A DNA stretch of 47,187 bases, taken from NCBI GenBank assembly GCA_004143605.1, contig AWVY01000032.1:60568-107754 (forward strand). The letters are read 5' to 3'. Below, piece by piece: positions 18,706 to 29,489 of this stretch. The notes under the pieces are model-generated. The model was not told the DNA's origin, ran no database searches, and was given only the letters and a program-made list of their open reading frames with translations. Source of the stretch: Desulforamulus aquiferis. Its GTDB lineage: Bacteria > Bacillota > Desulfotomaculia > Desulfotomaculales > Desulfotomaculaceae. Made by a program: the position numbers and the translations under genes. The first letter of the stretch is position 1. Each line of letters begins with the position of its first letter.

Positions 18706-19614
18706 TTACTCTTTGTGTTTTAACTCATCCAGATATTTTACCGCACTTAAGGCTGCAACTTGACCCTCTCCGGCTGCTTTACATAGCTGATAGGGTACAC
18801 CCGTACAATCACCTGCAGCAAATACACCTGGTATGTTTGTGGCACAACCCCTATCTACAATAATCCCCTTATTGCTCACCTCAAGGCCTGGCACGAGTTG
18901 GTCTGGGAGCACTGAGTCCCGGACAATAAAAATGCCATCGGCAGTTAGGTCTTGTCCATCCAGGGCAACACCAGTTGCCCACATCTCGCCAATAATACCC
19001 ATTGGCTTACCCTTTATTATCTGTATTTTTTGATTCAGCTCAATTCCTTTAGCATCCTCATCCTTTAACACAGGGACCAATAGCACTTCGGCGGCTATCT
19101 CTGCCAAAAAGTTTGCTTCTTCCAATCCCTCACGGTTATAGGCCAATACAATTACCCTTTTACCTTTATAAAGGGGGCCATCACAAGTTGAACAATAGGC
19201 TACTCCCCTACCGAGGTAATCCAATTCCTGGTTGATAGGCTTAACTGTGCTTACCCCTGTAGCAAGTATCACCGAGGTGGCCTGGTAGAATATATCCCTG
19301 GATTGCAGAATAAAACCGCCTTCTTGAGGGTAAATACCGCTAATTTTACTATTCCTGATCTCTAACTTCATCACCTGAAGGTGTTCTAAAAACTTCTTGC
19401 GGAGCTCTTCCCCGGTAATCTGGGGCAACCCCAGGTAATTATCAATATGGGGGGCATGATGTAACTTAGGGCTGCAAAATTCTGTTCCGAAAATAGCCAC
19501 TTTCTTTTTTCTTATGGCACCATTAATAGCCGCCGATAACCCCGCCGGACCACAGCCCACGATAGCCAATTCAAAGCTGTCTGCTACTTTCATTTCTTCA
19601 GACATAGAAATCAC
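18706..19614 (-). CDS. Thioredoxin-reductase-like flavoprotein lacking the NADPH site
   Basis: A 302-residue intact flavoprotein. The FAD-binding GxGxxG motif is VGCGPAGLSAA near residue 20, the redox pair is CSTC at 141-144, and the C-terminal FAD motif is GVFAAGDCTG. In NADPH-dependent TrxB, the CxxC is followed by a GGGDAA motif and HRRxxLR; here the corresponding segments read VLAYNREGLEEA and LLVPVLKDEDAKG, so both NADPH-binding motifs are missing. This pattern is known in ferredoxin-dependent flavin thioredoxin reductases (FFTR) of clostridia. It lies directly upstream-adjacent to nothing of its own but follows copZ, 34 bases away, and probably shares the copA-copZ transcript. Confidence 0.82.
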   Translation of the reverse strand: MISMSEEMKVADSFELAIVGCGPAGLSAAINGAIRKKKVAIFGTEFCSPKLHHAPHIDNYLGLPQITGEELRKKFLEHLQVMKLEIRNSKISGIYPQEGGFILQSRDIFYQATSVILATGVSTVKPINQELDYLGRGVAYCSTCDGPLYKGKRVIVLAYNREGLEEANFLAEIAAEVLLVPVLKDEDAKGIELNQKIQIIKGKPMGIIGEMWATGVALDGQDLTADGIFIVRDSVLPDQLVPGLEVSNKGIIVDRGCATNIPGVFAAGDCTGVPYQLCKAAGEGQVAALSAVKYLDELKHKE

Positions 19615-19648
19615 CTCTTAAAGGCTATATTCTCACCTAAAGGTATTT

Positions 19649-19855
19649 TTATTCAACCACAACGTAGCCTTCCTCTTGAATGGTATTTTTAATTTCAACT
19701 ATGCTAACACTTCCATCATGCACCACCACAACCTTATCCTCTCCTGGTGTAGCCTCAACAGACTGAATCCCGTCCAGCCTTTTAACAGCCTTTTCTACAG
19801 CTGCTTTACAATGTCCACAACTCATACCAGTTACTTTTAGTTGGATTTCTGCCAT
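19649..19855 (-). CDS. copZ: Copper chaperone CopZ
   Basis: A 68-residue heavy-metal-associated domain protein. The metal site is VTGMSCGHCKAAVEKAV, with the CxxC pair, and the ending EEGYVVVE is typical. It carries Cu(I) in the cytoplasm and hands it to CopA, the gene just upstream. The frame is intact. GAGAGG precedes the ATG, and the distance to the copA stop is 21 bases. Confidence 0.9.
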   Translation of the reverse strand: MAEIQLKVTGMSCGHCKAAVEKAVKRLDGIQSVEATPGEDKVVVVHDGSVSIVEIKNTIQEEGYVVVE

Positions 19856-19876
19856 TTAAACCTCTCCTTTATAAAC

Positions 19877-22279
19877 TTAGTGCCTGGCTTTAAAGCCCTT
19901 TAAGCGCAGGGAATTAGTAACCACAGAAACTGAGCTAAAGGCCATGGCAGCCCCCGCCAGAACCGGGTTTAACAAACCAAAGGATGCTATAGGAATGCCT
20001 ACCGTATTGTATATCATAGCCCAGAAAAGGTTTTGCCTAATATTTCTTATGGTTGCCCTGGAAAGGCTATACTGTCCACAACGCCCCAGAGATCTCCTCT
20101 AATCAAGGTAATATCTGCCGCTTCCATGGCTACATCTGCACCGGTGCCGATGGCAAAACCAACATCAGCTGTGGCCAGTGCAGGGGCATCGTTGATACCG
20201 TCACCCACCATCCCCACCACCAGACCGCGCCCCTTTAATTCCTGTACCTTCCGGGCTTTGTCCTCGGGTAAAACCTCTGCCATTACACTTGTAATACCCA
20301 CTTGTGCAGCAATGGTTTTAGCGGTTCTTTCATTATCACCAGTAAGCATCCAAACCTCTATACCCATATCAATTAATTTTTTATGGCCGATGCTGACTCA
20401 TCCTTTACAGTATCAGCCACCGCCAGCATACCGGCAGGATTACCTCCAACAGCCATAAGCATGACGGTCTTTCCCTGTTGCTCCAATTCATTCTTTCTGA
20501 CTTCCCATTGACTAAAGCTTATATTATGCTGCTTCATCAGCTTGATTGTCCCGAGCAATACCTCTGTATTATCCACCACCGCCCTAACACCAAAACCCGG
20601 AATTGCCTGGAACTCGGTAATTACTTTATCCTCGGGTGAGGCGGCTTCTACTATGCTTTAGCCAGAGGATGTTCTGAGTTTTTCTCCACTAAAGCGGCCA
20701 AATTAAGGACCTGCAGCTCCTGCCCCTCAAACTGGTTAAGAGCTATTAAATCAATAAGCTTAGGCTTACCATGGGTGATAGTTCCGGTTTTGTCAAGGAT
20801 AATAGTATTTAGCTTGTGGGTTTTTTCCAGGTACTCACCACCCTTAATTAATACTCCTATCTCAGCACCCTTACCTGTACCTACCATGATGGATGTGGGG
20901 GTAGCCAGGCCCAAGGCACAGGGGCAGGCAATCACTAATACTGCCGTGGAAGTTAATACTGCCTGGGACAGATCTCCTGGCTGAATTAATAGGTACCAAA
21001 CACCAAAGGTTATCACCGCTATTGCCACTACAACAGGCACAAAGTAGGAGGCTATAACATCAGCCAACCTTTGTATTGGTGCCTTAGTGCCCTGGGCCTG
21101 CTCCACAATGTGTATAATTTGTGCAAGGGCAGTATCTCTCCCAACCCTAGTAGCTTTAAAAGTAAATTTACCCAGCTTATTTATAGTTGCCCCAATGACT
21201 TTGTCACCCTGCTGTTTATCCACCGGAACACTTTCACCCGTTAACATACTTTCATCCACTGTGGAGTAGCCTTCTACAATTATTCCATCTACAGGTATTT
21301 TCTCTCCCGGGCGAACCACCAGTAAATCACCTTCAATAACATCCTCGATGGGAATTTCCTGCTCCTGCCCATCCCTTAAAATTGTTGCAGTTTTTGCCTG
21401 CAGGCCAATCAGTTTACGAATTGCCTCTGAAGTTTTGCCCTTGGCGGAGGACTCTAGCATTTTCCCCAGCAGGACCAGAGTAATAATCACTGCGCCTGTT
21501 TCATAATAGACCTCGGTCTGCCCAATAGCCTCACCATAAAAGGTAGCGGCTACACTATAAAAATAGGCAGCACTTGTTCCCAAAGCAACTAAAACAGACA
21601 TATTGGCTCCTCCACCCTTTAAGGAACGCCAGCCGTCCTTGTAGAAGTGAAGGCCAGGCCCAAATTGTATCAGGGTTGCAAAACCAAATTGGGCATAGGG
21701 ATGAAATATTCCCCATCTCATGGCATCATGCCACTCAACAAGCATAATCACCATAAATAGCACCAGGGGTAATGAAAACACCGCGGAAAATAAAAATAGT
21801 TTTTGCTGACGGGAGATCTCTTCCCTTCTCCGCCTTTGCTCCCTATCCCCATCATCCTGCCGGGTTTCCATTTCAGGTTCAAACCCCGCGTCAATGATGG
21901 CCCTGCGAATCTCAGGCTGAGATATTTCGGCGGGGTTGTATTTAATTGATGCATTTTCTAAGGCCAGGTTGACGTTTGCTTGATAAACACCAGGCAGCTT
22001 GTTCAAAACCCTTTCCACTCGATTTGAACAAGCTGCACAGCTCATCCCTCTGACTTTTATGTCAACGGATTCCTGGATAACATTAAATCCTAATTCTTCA
22101 ATGGAATTAATAATATCATCGGTGGAAACAGCAGTCTGATCAAAATCTACAGTAGCTATTTCCCCTGCCAGGTTTACTTGGACCTTTTCCACTCCCGGTA
22201 GCTTTCCGAGGGTTCGTTCAATTCTTGCTGAACACGCAGCGCAGCTCATGCCCGTTACTTTGAGTCGGGTCTGTATCAT
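19877..22279 (-). CDS. copA: Copper-exporting P-type ATPase CopA (three frameshifts)
   Basis: Pumps Cu(I) out of the cell. Two N-terminal metal-binding domains each carry GMSCAAC. Transmembrane helices, the TGES loop, the CPC copper site ([13 protein letters not shown]), the phosphorylated DKTGT and the HP motif (SEHPLAKA) follow. The hinge is [19 protein letters not shown], and the last helix pair ends with [15 protein letters not shown] and LRLKGF. Missing bases near 20655, 20370 and 20060 split the ATP-binding part. The ATG at 22279 follows GAGGGGTGG; the track-like upstream extension has no homology. Corrected length is about 801 residues. Confidence 0.95.
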
Positions 22280-22313
22280 ATCTTCCACCCCTCTATTGGG
22301 AAATGTTACCGAG

Positions 22314-22342
22314 ATTTTACCTCTTAAATATAGTTTGGTCAA
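22314..22342 (-). promoter_or_regulatory. Promoter of the copA-copZ operon
   Basis: TTGACC and TAAAAT are separated by exactly 17 bases on the minus strand, about 35 bases before the copA ATG. I see no clear CsoR or CopY operator. Confidence 0.6.
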
Positions 22343-22356
22343 TGTATTTTTACTGA

Positions 22357-22871
22357 CTAAGGGCTTTCCATGGCTGTCCTCAGAGCACTATCATCGGCCA
22401 TATCATTAAGTGCGTCCCTCAATCGCGGATTTTTAAAGGCCTGAATTAAATTGGGCCTAACTGCCGGATCACTTAGAATTCTTTCTATTGAATTTTGACC
22501 ATTGGGAAGGGCAAACACACTTGCCATGGCTGACTGCATCTGGGGTCTTTGTAATTGAAGGGCCATGGCCTGCTGCATACTGGGATTTTGCATCATTCTA
22601 ATGTAGGCCACCTGCATATCCGTAGAACTCATAATTCTAGTCATCGCTTGGTAGGCCCGATCCGAACTCATTATTTCCACCATTTCATCGTGATTACGAT
22701 TATCTACCAGATAAGCCATCACTTCATTGGGTCCAAAGGTATATTCCTGTGGAGGGAGAGGTTTTGCCTGGGGCCCACCGATGCCGAAGCCCAGGCTGGA
22801 GCCAGCCAAACGCCTAATAATAATCCTAATACCAAGGTTCCTCCAAAAGCTGATAGCCTCCATAAATTCAT
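22357..22871 (-). CDS. Secreted GerD-like spore protein (one frameshift)
   Basis: Restoring one base near 22770 gives a start [20 protein letters not shown], a clear signal peptide ending near APAWASA, and a mature domain of about 140 residues. The domain consists of repeated helical units of the type [17 protein letters not shown] and [21 protein letters not shown]. Similar P-rich helical units occur in the central part of the germination lipoprotein GerD, but no lipobox Cys is visible here. AGGAGGTC precedes the ATG. It lies just upstream of the copA promoter and is probably monocistronic. Confidence 0.5.
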
Positions 22872-22993
22872 TTTATAGACCTCCTGGATTTTTTATTTAA
22901 CTTATTGTAACCCGAGACTCTATTTTTATAATTTGATCGGGTATAACAACAAGCTGCCAGGCAAAACTAAGAAAAACTTCTAGGGAGGCAAAT

Positions 22994-23188
22994 ATGGCTA
23001 AAGATAATAGAAATAACTATCAAAAGGAAGAAGAAAAGCACTACCAGATCGGTAAAAATTTTGTCCAAGAACCTACCGGCTCCGCAACCAGCATAAACCT
23101 GGACGGTCAGTGGGAACATGATTTTTATGACAAGAACAAAAGTAAGAATCGTTCAGGCGGTACCGGCGACAACCCCTTAGCAGAATAA
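22994..23188 (+). CDS. Small hydrophilic hypothetical protein
   Basis: A 64-residue intact frame starting MAKDNRNNYQKEEEKHYQIG, preceded by AGGGAGG at a good distance and followed by a terminator. It is rich in Asn, Lys and Glu, with no Cys pair or hydrophobic stretch. I do not recognise it. Small hydrophilic proteins of this kind are common among spore proteins, but nothing specific supports that here. Confidence 0.55.
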   Translation: MAKDNRNNYQKEEEKHYQIGKNFVQEPTGSATSINLDGQWEHDFYDKNKSKNRSGGTGDNPLAE

Positions 23189-23204
23189 TTGTGCACCGTA
23201 GAAA

Positions 23205-23232
23205 AAAGTTAACCCACTTCAGGGTTAACTTT
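23205..23232. terminator. Bidirectional terminator
   Basis: AAAGTTAACCC and GGGTTAACTTT form a perfect 11-bp stem around a 6-base loop between converging genes. Confidence 0.85.
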
Positions 23233-23241
23233 ATTTATTAT

Positions 23242-23837
23242 CTATAAGGTTGGTTTTCTTAGTCTAAAATCAGCGCCAATTTCAAGGGCAATTTTTTCAC
23301 AGGCCTCAATATTAACCCCTGGCCATTCCACCACCGAAAGGATAACCTTGGGAATAACTCCAATACATTTTCTGGCAAAGTCCAGGATGGCATAATAAGC
23401 CTCCTCCCTTCTACAGGGTTACATAGCTCATTATAGGTCACGGCATTGTGAGCATTTAAGGATATGGACATGGTATCTATAATGCCGCCCACATCTGGAA
23501 CAATATTTCTTCCATAAAATATATTAGCCTTGCCGTTTGTATTGATTCGAATGGACTTGGCACCCCTGCCTTTAAGGTTAGAGGCCACTTCTTTTACTAC
23601 ATCCAGCCTGGATAATGGCTCACCATAACCACAAAACACAATTTCCTTATATTGAGCCGGCTCCATAACTGTGTCCAAGATTTCTAAAACTGTTGGTTCC
23701 TTTTCTAGCCAAAGATTATAACCAACTCCAGCTTGACTTTCCCTAATACAAAATACACATTTGTTAGAGCATCGATTAGTAAGATTTAAATATAGGACGT
23801 CTCCTATTTGGTAACTTATGGTAAATTGACTATCCAT
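23242..23837 (-). CDS. TatD-associated-type radical SAM protein (one frameshift)
   Basis: About 199 residues after adding one base near 23420. The cluster motif is LYLNLTNRCSNKCVFCIRES (CxxxCxxC), followed by IVFCGYGEPLSRLD and INTNGKA, then the restored C-terminus KCIGVIPKVILSVV and FRLRKPTL. It matches the small radical SAM family that in many Firmicutes accompanies TatD nucleases; no tatD is adjacent here. The reaction is unknown. Confidence 0.7.
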
Positions 23838-23917
23838 CAGTCTCTCCTATCTTTTGTGTCATAAAGGAAGGTATAACTCAATAGAAATATGTTAAATAGT
23901 GTAAGGAGGTTTAAAAA

Positions 23918-24321
23918 ATGTCACCTCTTATTAAACCAGAAAATCCTGGTACACCGATATTTCATTTTTCATCCATCTATCGTGGTGCCCTAGTATCCTT
24001 GGTGTTACCGTGGGTCTTAGTATTATTGCCGGATTGACCTATTATTTCACCAGTTTATCGGAAAATACTATGTCCTGGGTAGCTGCTTCTATCCTCTTCC
24101 TTAGTGTTGCAACGGGAAGTGGTTACGCTGCAAAAAGGGCACGCAGCAGGGGTCTCTTTAATGGTCTAGGGGTAGGTATAGTAAGCTTTATATTAATATG
24201 GATTATCTCCGGCCTCTTTCTTCCCAGCAGCATCTTACTGGCCGGGGCGTTAGGAAAGCTGACCTTAACTCTGGCCGCAGGCGGTCTAGGCGGCGTAATA
24301 GGTGTTGCCATTGCTTCCTAG
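23918..24321 (+). CDS. TIGR04086-like small membrane protein (one frameshift)
   Basis: About 134 residues with four hydrophobic helices and many Gly, starting MSPLIKPENPGTPIFHFSSI after a strong GGAGG. One missing base near 24005 joins it to SIIAGLTYYFTSLSENTMSW and the C-terminal TLTLAAGGLGGVIGVAIAS. The pattern matches the TIGR04086 family. No function is known. Confidence 0.65.
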
Positions 24322-24336
24322 CATATGCTAGGAAGC
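24313..24336. terminator. Bidirectional terminator
   Basis: GCTTCCTAGC and GCTAGGAAGC form a perfect 10-bp stem with a 4-base loop; the plus-strand stop codon and the stop of the opposing kinase both lie in it. Confidence 0.8.
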
Positions 24337-25581
24337 TTTTGTATTATTATAGTTTACTAAAGGAAGTTGAACTGTAAAAGCGCTGCCTTTGCCATATATA
24401 GATTGTACCGACAGCGTACCCCCATGATTATCTACTATTTGGCAGCTAACCGGCAAACCTAAGCCGGTACCTTCTGCCCTAGTTGTGAAAAATGGGTGAA
24501 ATATCCTAGAGATGTTTTCCTCGCTAATACCAATACCTTCATCCTGGAATACGGTTTGAACAACTCCCATTGTTTCATTATACTTAACAGAAATAGTTAA
24601 TTTTCCTCCCGTTGGCATTGCATTAATGGCATTGGTAGCTAAATGTAAAAATACTTGTCTTATTTGATCTTCATCCAGCACAACCAGAGGTAAATTGTCT
24701 TGATAATCCCTTGTTATTTCTATACCTCGGCAGCTGGCCTCACCTTCAAGCAGCAATAGAACATGGTCAAGAACAGCAGGTAGTGAGGCAAAGCTTAAAT
24801 TAGGACTAGAACGTCTGGCCAGCAGCAGCAGTTCCTTGATTATATTATTAATGGAATCAATCTCAGAGAGAATTATTTCAGCATGTTCCCTTGCGGGATC
24901 ATTTATTTTGCATTTCTGAACCATTATTTGAACTAATCCTCTAACGGAGGTAAGTGGGTTCCTAATTTCATGGGCAATTCCTGCAGCCAGTTCTCCAATC
25001 ATGGCCATTTTATCCTTTTGGCTCAGGTATTTTTCCACCAATACCCCTTCTGTACTTTCCCAAGCTATCATAACAGCACCAACAGCTTGTCCTCCTTCAA
25101 TTATATTTTCTGTACGAAACAAATATCTTTTATCGTTATGTTGGTAATAATTGACTTCACACCTATGTACCTGCTTTAGGCTTAAGGTTTTTATTAATTG
25201 GCCTACCGGGCTGCCTGCTGTCGATTTCAGCTCAAAAATATTATAAGTTGAGGAGTTAATGTCACATATAATACCTGCTAATTTATTTATGTTAGTAATT
25301 TGCCCTTCCATGTTTACACTTAGCAAAGCTACTGGCAAACTTTTTAACAATGGCTCAGATATTGTTTGGGTACTTGCTTGATTATTTATATTAGGGTTAC
25401 AAATCCTGTCCCTTTTCCTATCTCTTAAAGAATAACCTACCAGTATACCAGCTGCCAATATTACTAGATTAATAAAAATAGAAGCCCATGATTCTATGCT
25501 CTGGTTATAAAAATACCAATAAACAGCTCCCAAAAGTAGCCCAAGGACAGAAAACACAATTTTGCCCGTAACAACAGCCAC
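24328..25581 (-). CDS. Membrane histidine kinase of the sporulation-kinase type
   Basis: A 417-residue intact protein. Two N-terminal transmembrane helices (IVFSVLGLLLGAVYWYFY and IFINLVILAAGILVGYSL) are followed by a PAS-like domain, the dimerisation box ELAAGIAHEIRNPLTSVRGL with the phospho-accepting His, an N box (LATNAINAM) and G boxes (DEGIGISEENI, GTGLGLPVS). There is no cognate regulator nearby, as is usual for kinases feeding Spo0A in clostridia. The start is a GTG with AAAGGA 6 bases upstream. The signal is unknown. Confidence 0.87.
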   Translation of the reverse strand: MAVVTGKIVFSVLGLLLGAVYWYFYNQSIESWASIFINLVILAAGILVGYSLRDRKRDRICNPNINNQASTQTISEPLLKSLPVALLSVNMEGQITNINKLAGIICDINSSTYNIFELKSTAGSPVGQLIKTLSLKQVHRCEVNYYQHNDKRYLFRTENIIEGGQAVGAVMIAWESTEGVLVEKYLSQKDKMAMIGELAAGIAHEIRNPLTSVRGLVQIMVQKCKINDPAREHAEIILSEIDSINNIIKELLLLARRSSPNLSFASLPAVLDHVLLLLEGEASCRGIEITRDYQDNLPLVVLDEDQIRQVFLHLATNAINAMPTGGKLTISVKYNETMGVVQTVFQDEGIGISEENISRIFHPFFTTRAEGTGLGLPVSCQIVDNHGGTLSVQSIYGKGSAFTVQLPLVNYNNTKAS

Positions 25582-25904
25582 CTTCTTTCCTTTAACAAAA
25601 TATCTACTGGTAAATTTTACTGTTATATGCTATTTATTGTCAATTCGACACAATTTTTGGAAATCCTTCTTTAGTACTAAAGTCCTATTAAAATAGTTTA
25701 AGGCAAGCCCCTCGGCCTGCCCTGAAACTAACTCCAAATCTTAAGTAATAATGATCTTAAAAAGTTTGGAAGCCGCACAAAATACACGCGCAATTCCTCT
25801 CACCCCTCGTTGGTTTTTGATTTCCTTTTATATTATTCCGGCTGGGGTCGGATTTGTGCATCTGTGTAACAATATGACAGCTTAGAGCAAAAAATACCAA
25901 CTTA
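25582..25904. other. Intergenic region downstream of pssA
   Basis: About 320 bases without an open frame I would call. A hairpin near 25701-25722 (GGCAGGCC with GGCTTGCC, one G-U pair on the minus strand) may terminate the pssA transcript, although its T-run is poor. The kinase promoter should also lie here. Nothing else is visible. Confidence 0.5.
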
Positions 25905-26407
25905 TTAGAATTTAGGTACTTTAATTTTACTAATCATCAACCAGGATAGCAGCATCATGATCATTGGCAAAACTAAATCCGGGATATTCCCCAGATATAT
26001 TATTACAATTGCCACAATACCTCCAGCTGCCGTTATGGGCACGCCCATAAAGTTGCCAGAAAAGGTGGTGGCATTAAATCGGGCCAATCTTAGGGCCCCG
26101 CACATTACAAAACCTAAGGCGATGGCCAAGCAAGATATCCCCAATCGGATAATTTTAAGGCATAGGCAAGGATGGCTGGGGCAACTCCAAAGGAAACAAG
26201 ATCCGCCAGGGAATCCAGTTCCTTTCCAAAATCAGAAGAAACTTGTAATTTTCTAGCCACTTTACCATCTAGGTAGTCCATTACTCCGGCCAACAAAATC
26301 ATAATTGCACCACGTCCATACTCCTCATTTAGAGCAAGGACCAAAGCAAAAACACCAAGTAATAGATTGCCCAGTGTAAATAAATTTGGTATATGTTTAC
26401 CCTTCAT
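25905..26407 (-). CDS. pssA: CDP-diacylglycerol--serine O-phosphatidyltransferase (one frameshift)
   Basis: Membrane enzyme making phosphatidylserine from CDP-diacylglycerol and serine. The CDP-alcohol phosphotransferase motif DYLDGKVARKLQVSSDFGKE with the following LDSLAD is complete. NLFTLGNLLLGVFA precedes it, and several hydrophobic helices follow, including GVPITAAGGIVAI. One missing base near 26130 splits the gene; corrected length is about 168 residues. The usual partner psd is not adjacent. DinG lies 92 bases upstream on the same strand. Confidence 0.92.
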
Positions 26408-26499
26408 CGGGAACCTCCCAGCCTGTATTTTTTAAAGTACCACCATACTCCATTTTATCATCCCCTGGACATAAGTAAAAGAGCAATACCAAATTATTC

Positions 26500-29270
26500 T
26501 TATACCAGCCAAGATTTAACTTTAGCTATTATCTGCTCTCTATTGCCTCGAAAGTGTTCTGCCAATGGGAGCGAATTAAAAAATTTTAAACCGTATCTTT
26601 TCTCTATTAGTCTGGAATCGAGTACAACTACCACTCCCCTGTCCTGCTGATCCCTAATTAATCGGCCGAAGCCCTGTTTAAACTTGATTACAGCCTGGGG
26701 TATTTGGTAATCTTGAAATCCGTTCCCTCCCTGTCTGGCAATACGCTGAATCCGGGATTCCAGCACAGGCTGGTTAGGTGGCATAAAAGGTAACTTAACA
26801 ATGATAACACTGGATAATGAGTCTCCAGGGATATCTACACCCTCCCAAAAACTGGAGGAGCCAAAAAGAACCGTTCTTTTACCTTCCATAAATTGTTCTA
26901 CCAATCTATTCCTGCTGCCATCCAATTCATGTCCCAACAGACAAATATCATTATTTTCATACTCTTCCTTTAATCTCTGATATACTTCCCTCAGTGAACG
27001 ATGGGAAGTAAAAAGAACTAATGTCCGTCCCTTTGTGGCCAGAGTAAGGTTTAAGATTGTTTCCGACAGTAGGTCATGATACTGCTTATCCCCAATTTGT
27101 GCAGGTTGGGGAATATCCCTGGCAGCACACATAAGTACTTGCTCGCCATAATTAAAGGGTGAATCAACCCTAATCTCTATAATATTATCATTGGATATTA
27201 AGTCAAGACCGATACTTTTTTATAATGTCCAAACTTTCCATCTACTGAAAGGGTTGCAGAAGTAAGGATTACAGTTCGCTCTTCAGCAAAAAACTTTTCT
27301 TGTAATATGGGCCCCACATCAATGGGGGCAAACCTCAATACAACTTCACTATCATGCGCTCCTTCGACCCAGTAGACCTGTTCTTCCTGACGGCACCTGC
27401 AGATAAATTCTAAATTGCCACGAATTTCTTCACCAATTGTAGCCCTAAACATTAAATCCCTTATTAAACCAGCCAGCTCATCAGATATGGGGGCTATTTC
27501 CTCAATACTGGAAATAAGCCTAACTAGCAACTGGGAAAGGGTTTTCAAATGAAATAGTAGGTTATCTAATTCACTGTCCAGGGCAGAGGGAAAACTAGGT
27601 AAGCCGTCCGGATTACCATCAACACCAAATCTCATGGTAGCACGTCCGAATTCATTACCAGCTGTACTTTCCATCCATCTAAGCACCATTTCAAAAAAAG
27701 TAGTTGTAGTTTCCTTAGACTTATATCTAACTTCAGAGGTCTCCCTTAGAAGTTCTTGCCAATTGTCTGGAAATGAAAACATTTTAATGTTTTCCAACTT
27801 ATGCAATAGTTTTCCAGTGGCTGCTAGCCAACGCATTACTTCGTTTCGACCGATAGCCTTTCCCAAATGTTCGGTTGCACATTTTTCCAGGTGATGTGCC
27901 TCATCAACAACCAAAGGTCCATAGGAAGGTAGCACCTTGTTCTCGCTATTGGCATCACTCAAAAGTAAAGAGTGGTTAACGATTAGAATATCTGCCCGTT
28001 CTGCCTGCCGTCTGGCAGCAGAAAAAAACATCTTGCATTATGGTAGCGGCAATGACTTCCTAAGCAGCTTTCGCTTTCGGAGCAAATGCGATACCAGTAT
28101 TCCAGCTCCTGGTAAGGAATATATAGTTCAGTCCGGTCACCGGTTTTTGTCTCATGTAGCCAAATAAGTAATCTTGCTAGGAATTGGGCTTCTTCAGGGG
28201 GATGATTAGCTTCTTCCATCAGAGAAAGCCAACGTCTAAGGCAAAGATAGTTATTCCTTCCCTTCATCAGTGCTGAATTAAAGCCCAATCCTTCAAGCTG
28301 ATCTAACAGTGTATATCCTTTTTCCATAGCTGCTCTTGCAAATTTATTGTATGGGTAGCTATTAAAACCTTTTCATTATTTTTTCTGGCCCAGATAATAC
28401 TAGGCACCAAATAAGCCAAGGATTTTCCTGTTCCTGTACCGGCCTCTGCCAATAGTATTTTCCGGTTGTTGAAGGCCTCTATTACTAAAGACATCATAAT
28501 ACATTGTTGTGGTCGGAAAATAAACCTCTCCAGCGTTTTAGACAGGTTTCCATCAATCCCAAGTATGGCTAAGCATTCTTCATCGGTTAAGGGTGTGGCC
28601 GTTACTGGGGCTTTCTCCCTGAGGACATTCTCCATCTGAGGGGCACCGGAAGGGCACCGGTGATTTTCCTGTTGGGAAATTGCTTTATTAGTTTGAAGGT
28701 TAGCTCCTGGAACACTGTAAACCAAGCTGACTTGGATTGCTTAAGCAAATTGGTTATCTGCCAGATTAGCTCCGGTTCTATTTTCTCAAGACGAGCCAGC
28801 AAAGATAGGAGTAACCTTGCTGACGACCGGGCATCATCAATGCCCTGTGTTGAGTATCTATTGCAATGTTTAGTAATATACATAGATCCGCTAAACGATG
28901 GTTGGCGGCAGCTGGCAACAATAGTCTGGATAATTCAAGGGTATCAAAAATCTCATTTGTAAACCTATCGGTATTTTCCCTTAAAAAATCCCGATCAAAG
29001 GCAATATTATGTCCACTACGGCATATCCCCGACAAAGTCCAGCACCTCAGCCAAAATATCCCTTAGCTCTGGGGCTTCGAGAAAATCATTATCATTTAGG
29101 CCGGTTAAGCGCTTAATTTTAACAGATAGCTTACCCCTTGGGCGTACTAAGGATTGATACTTGGCCACTTCCGTACCATCAATAACCTTAACCATACCTA
29201 TTTCAATAATATCGTCTATTCTGTAATCAAGTCCGGTGGTCTCAAGGTCCAGGGCAACAAAAGTAAGCAT
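26500..29270 (-). CDS. dinG: DinG-type helicase with N-terminal 3'-5' exonuclease (about seven frameshifts)
   Basis: About 925 residues when corrected. The N-terminus has the DEDD exonuclease motif VALDLETTGLD, and MPVVGHNIAFDRDFLRE after two restored bases near 29020. The superfamily 2 helicase part has the Walker A box LAEAGTGTGKSLAYL, DEAH as VVDEAHHLE, and late motifs SSFWEGVDIPGD and QGFGRLIRDQQDRGVV. Between Walker A and DEAH, four Cys (in RICSESESCLGSHCRYHN and the following ACFF) match the iron-sulfur site of XPD/DinG helicases. Frame changes lie near 29020, 28830, 28660, 28315, 28005 and 27165. The ATG at 29270 has a weak ribosome site. Confidence 0.9.
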
Positions 29271-29412
29271 CAATCCAACAACCCGCTTTCAAAACAATTA
29301 TAAATTATCCTTAGACATTCGTGGTGCTAATTATTTAATGTAAATTTCGATTTATTTATGTTGATATCCTGCCTATATTGCCAAAATTAGTTCATTCCCC
29401 GCCCCCTTGCCC

Positions 29413-29451
29413 TTGGTATTTGTCTAAGGTTTGATATAATCTTGATATAAT
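29413..29451 (+). promoter_or_regulatory. Promoter before the small gene at 29490
   Basis: TTGGTA and TATAAT are 16 bases apart, and a tandem copy of TTGATATAAT follows, giving a second TATAAT at 29446-29451. The downstream gene starts 40-50 bases later. Confidence 0.5.
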
Positions 29452-29489
29452 AAGGTGTCTAGAAAAAATATGTAGGGAGTTAAATTACT

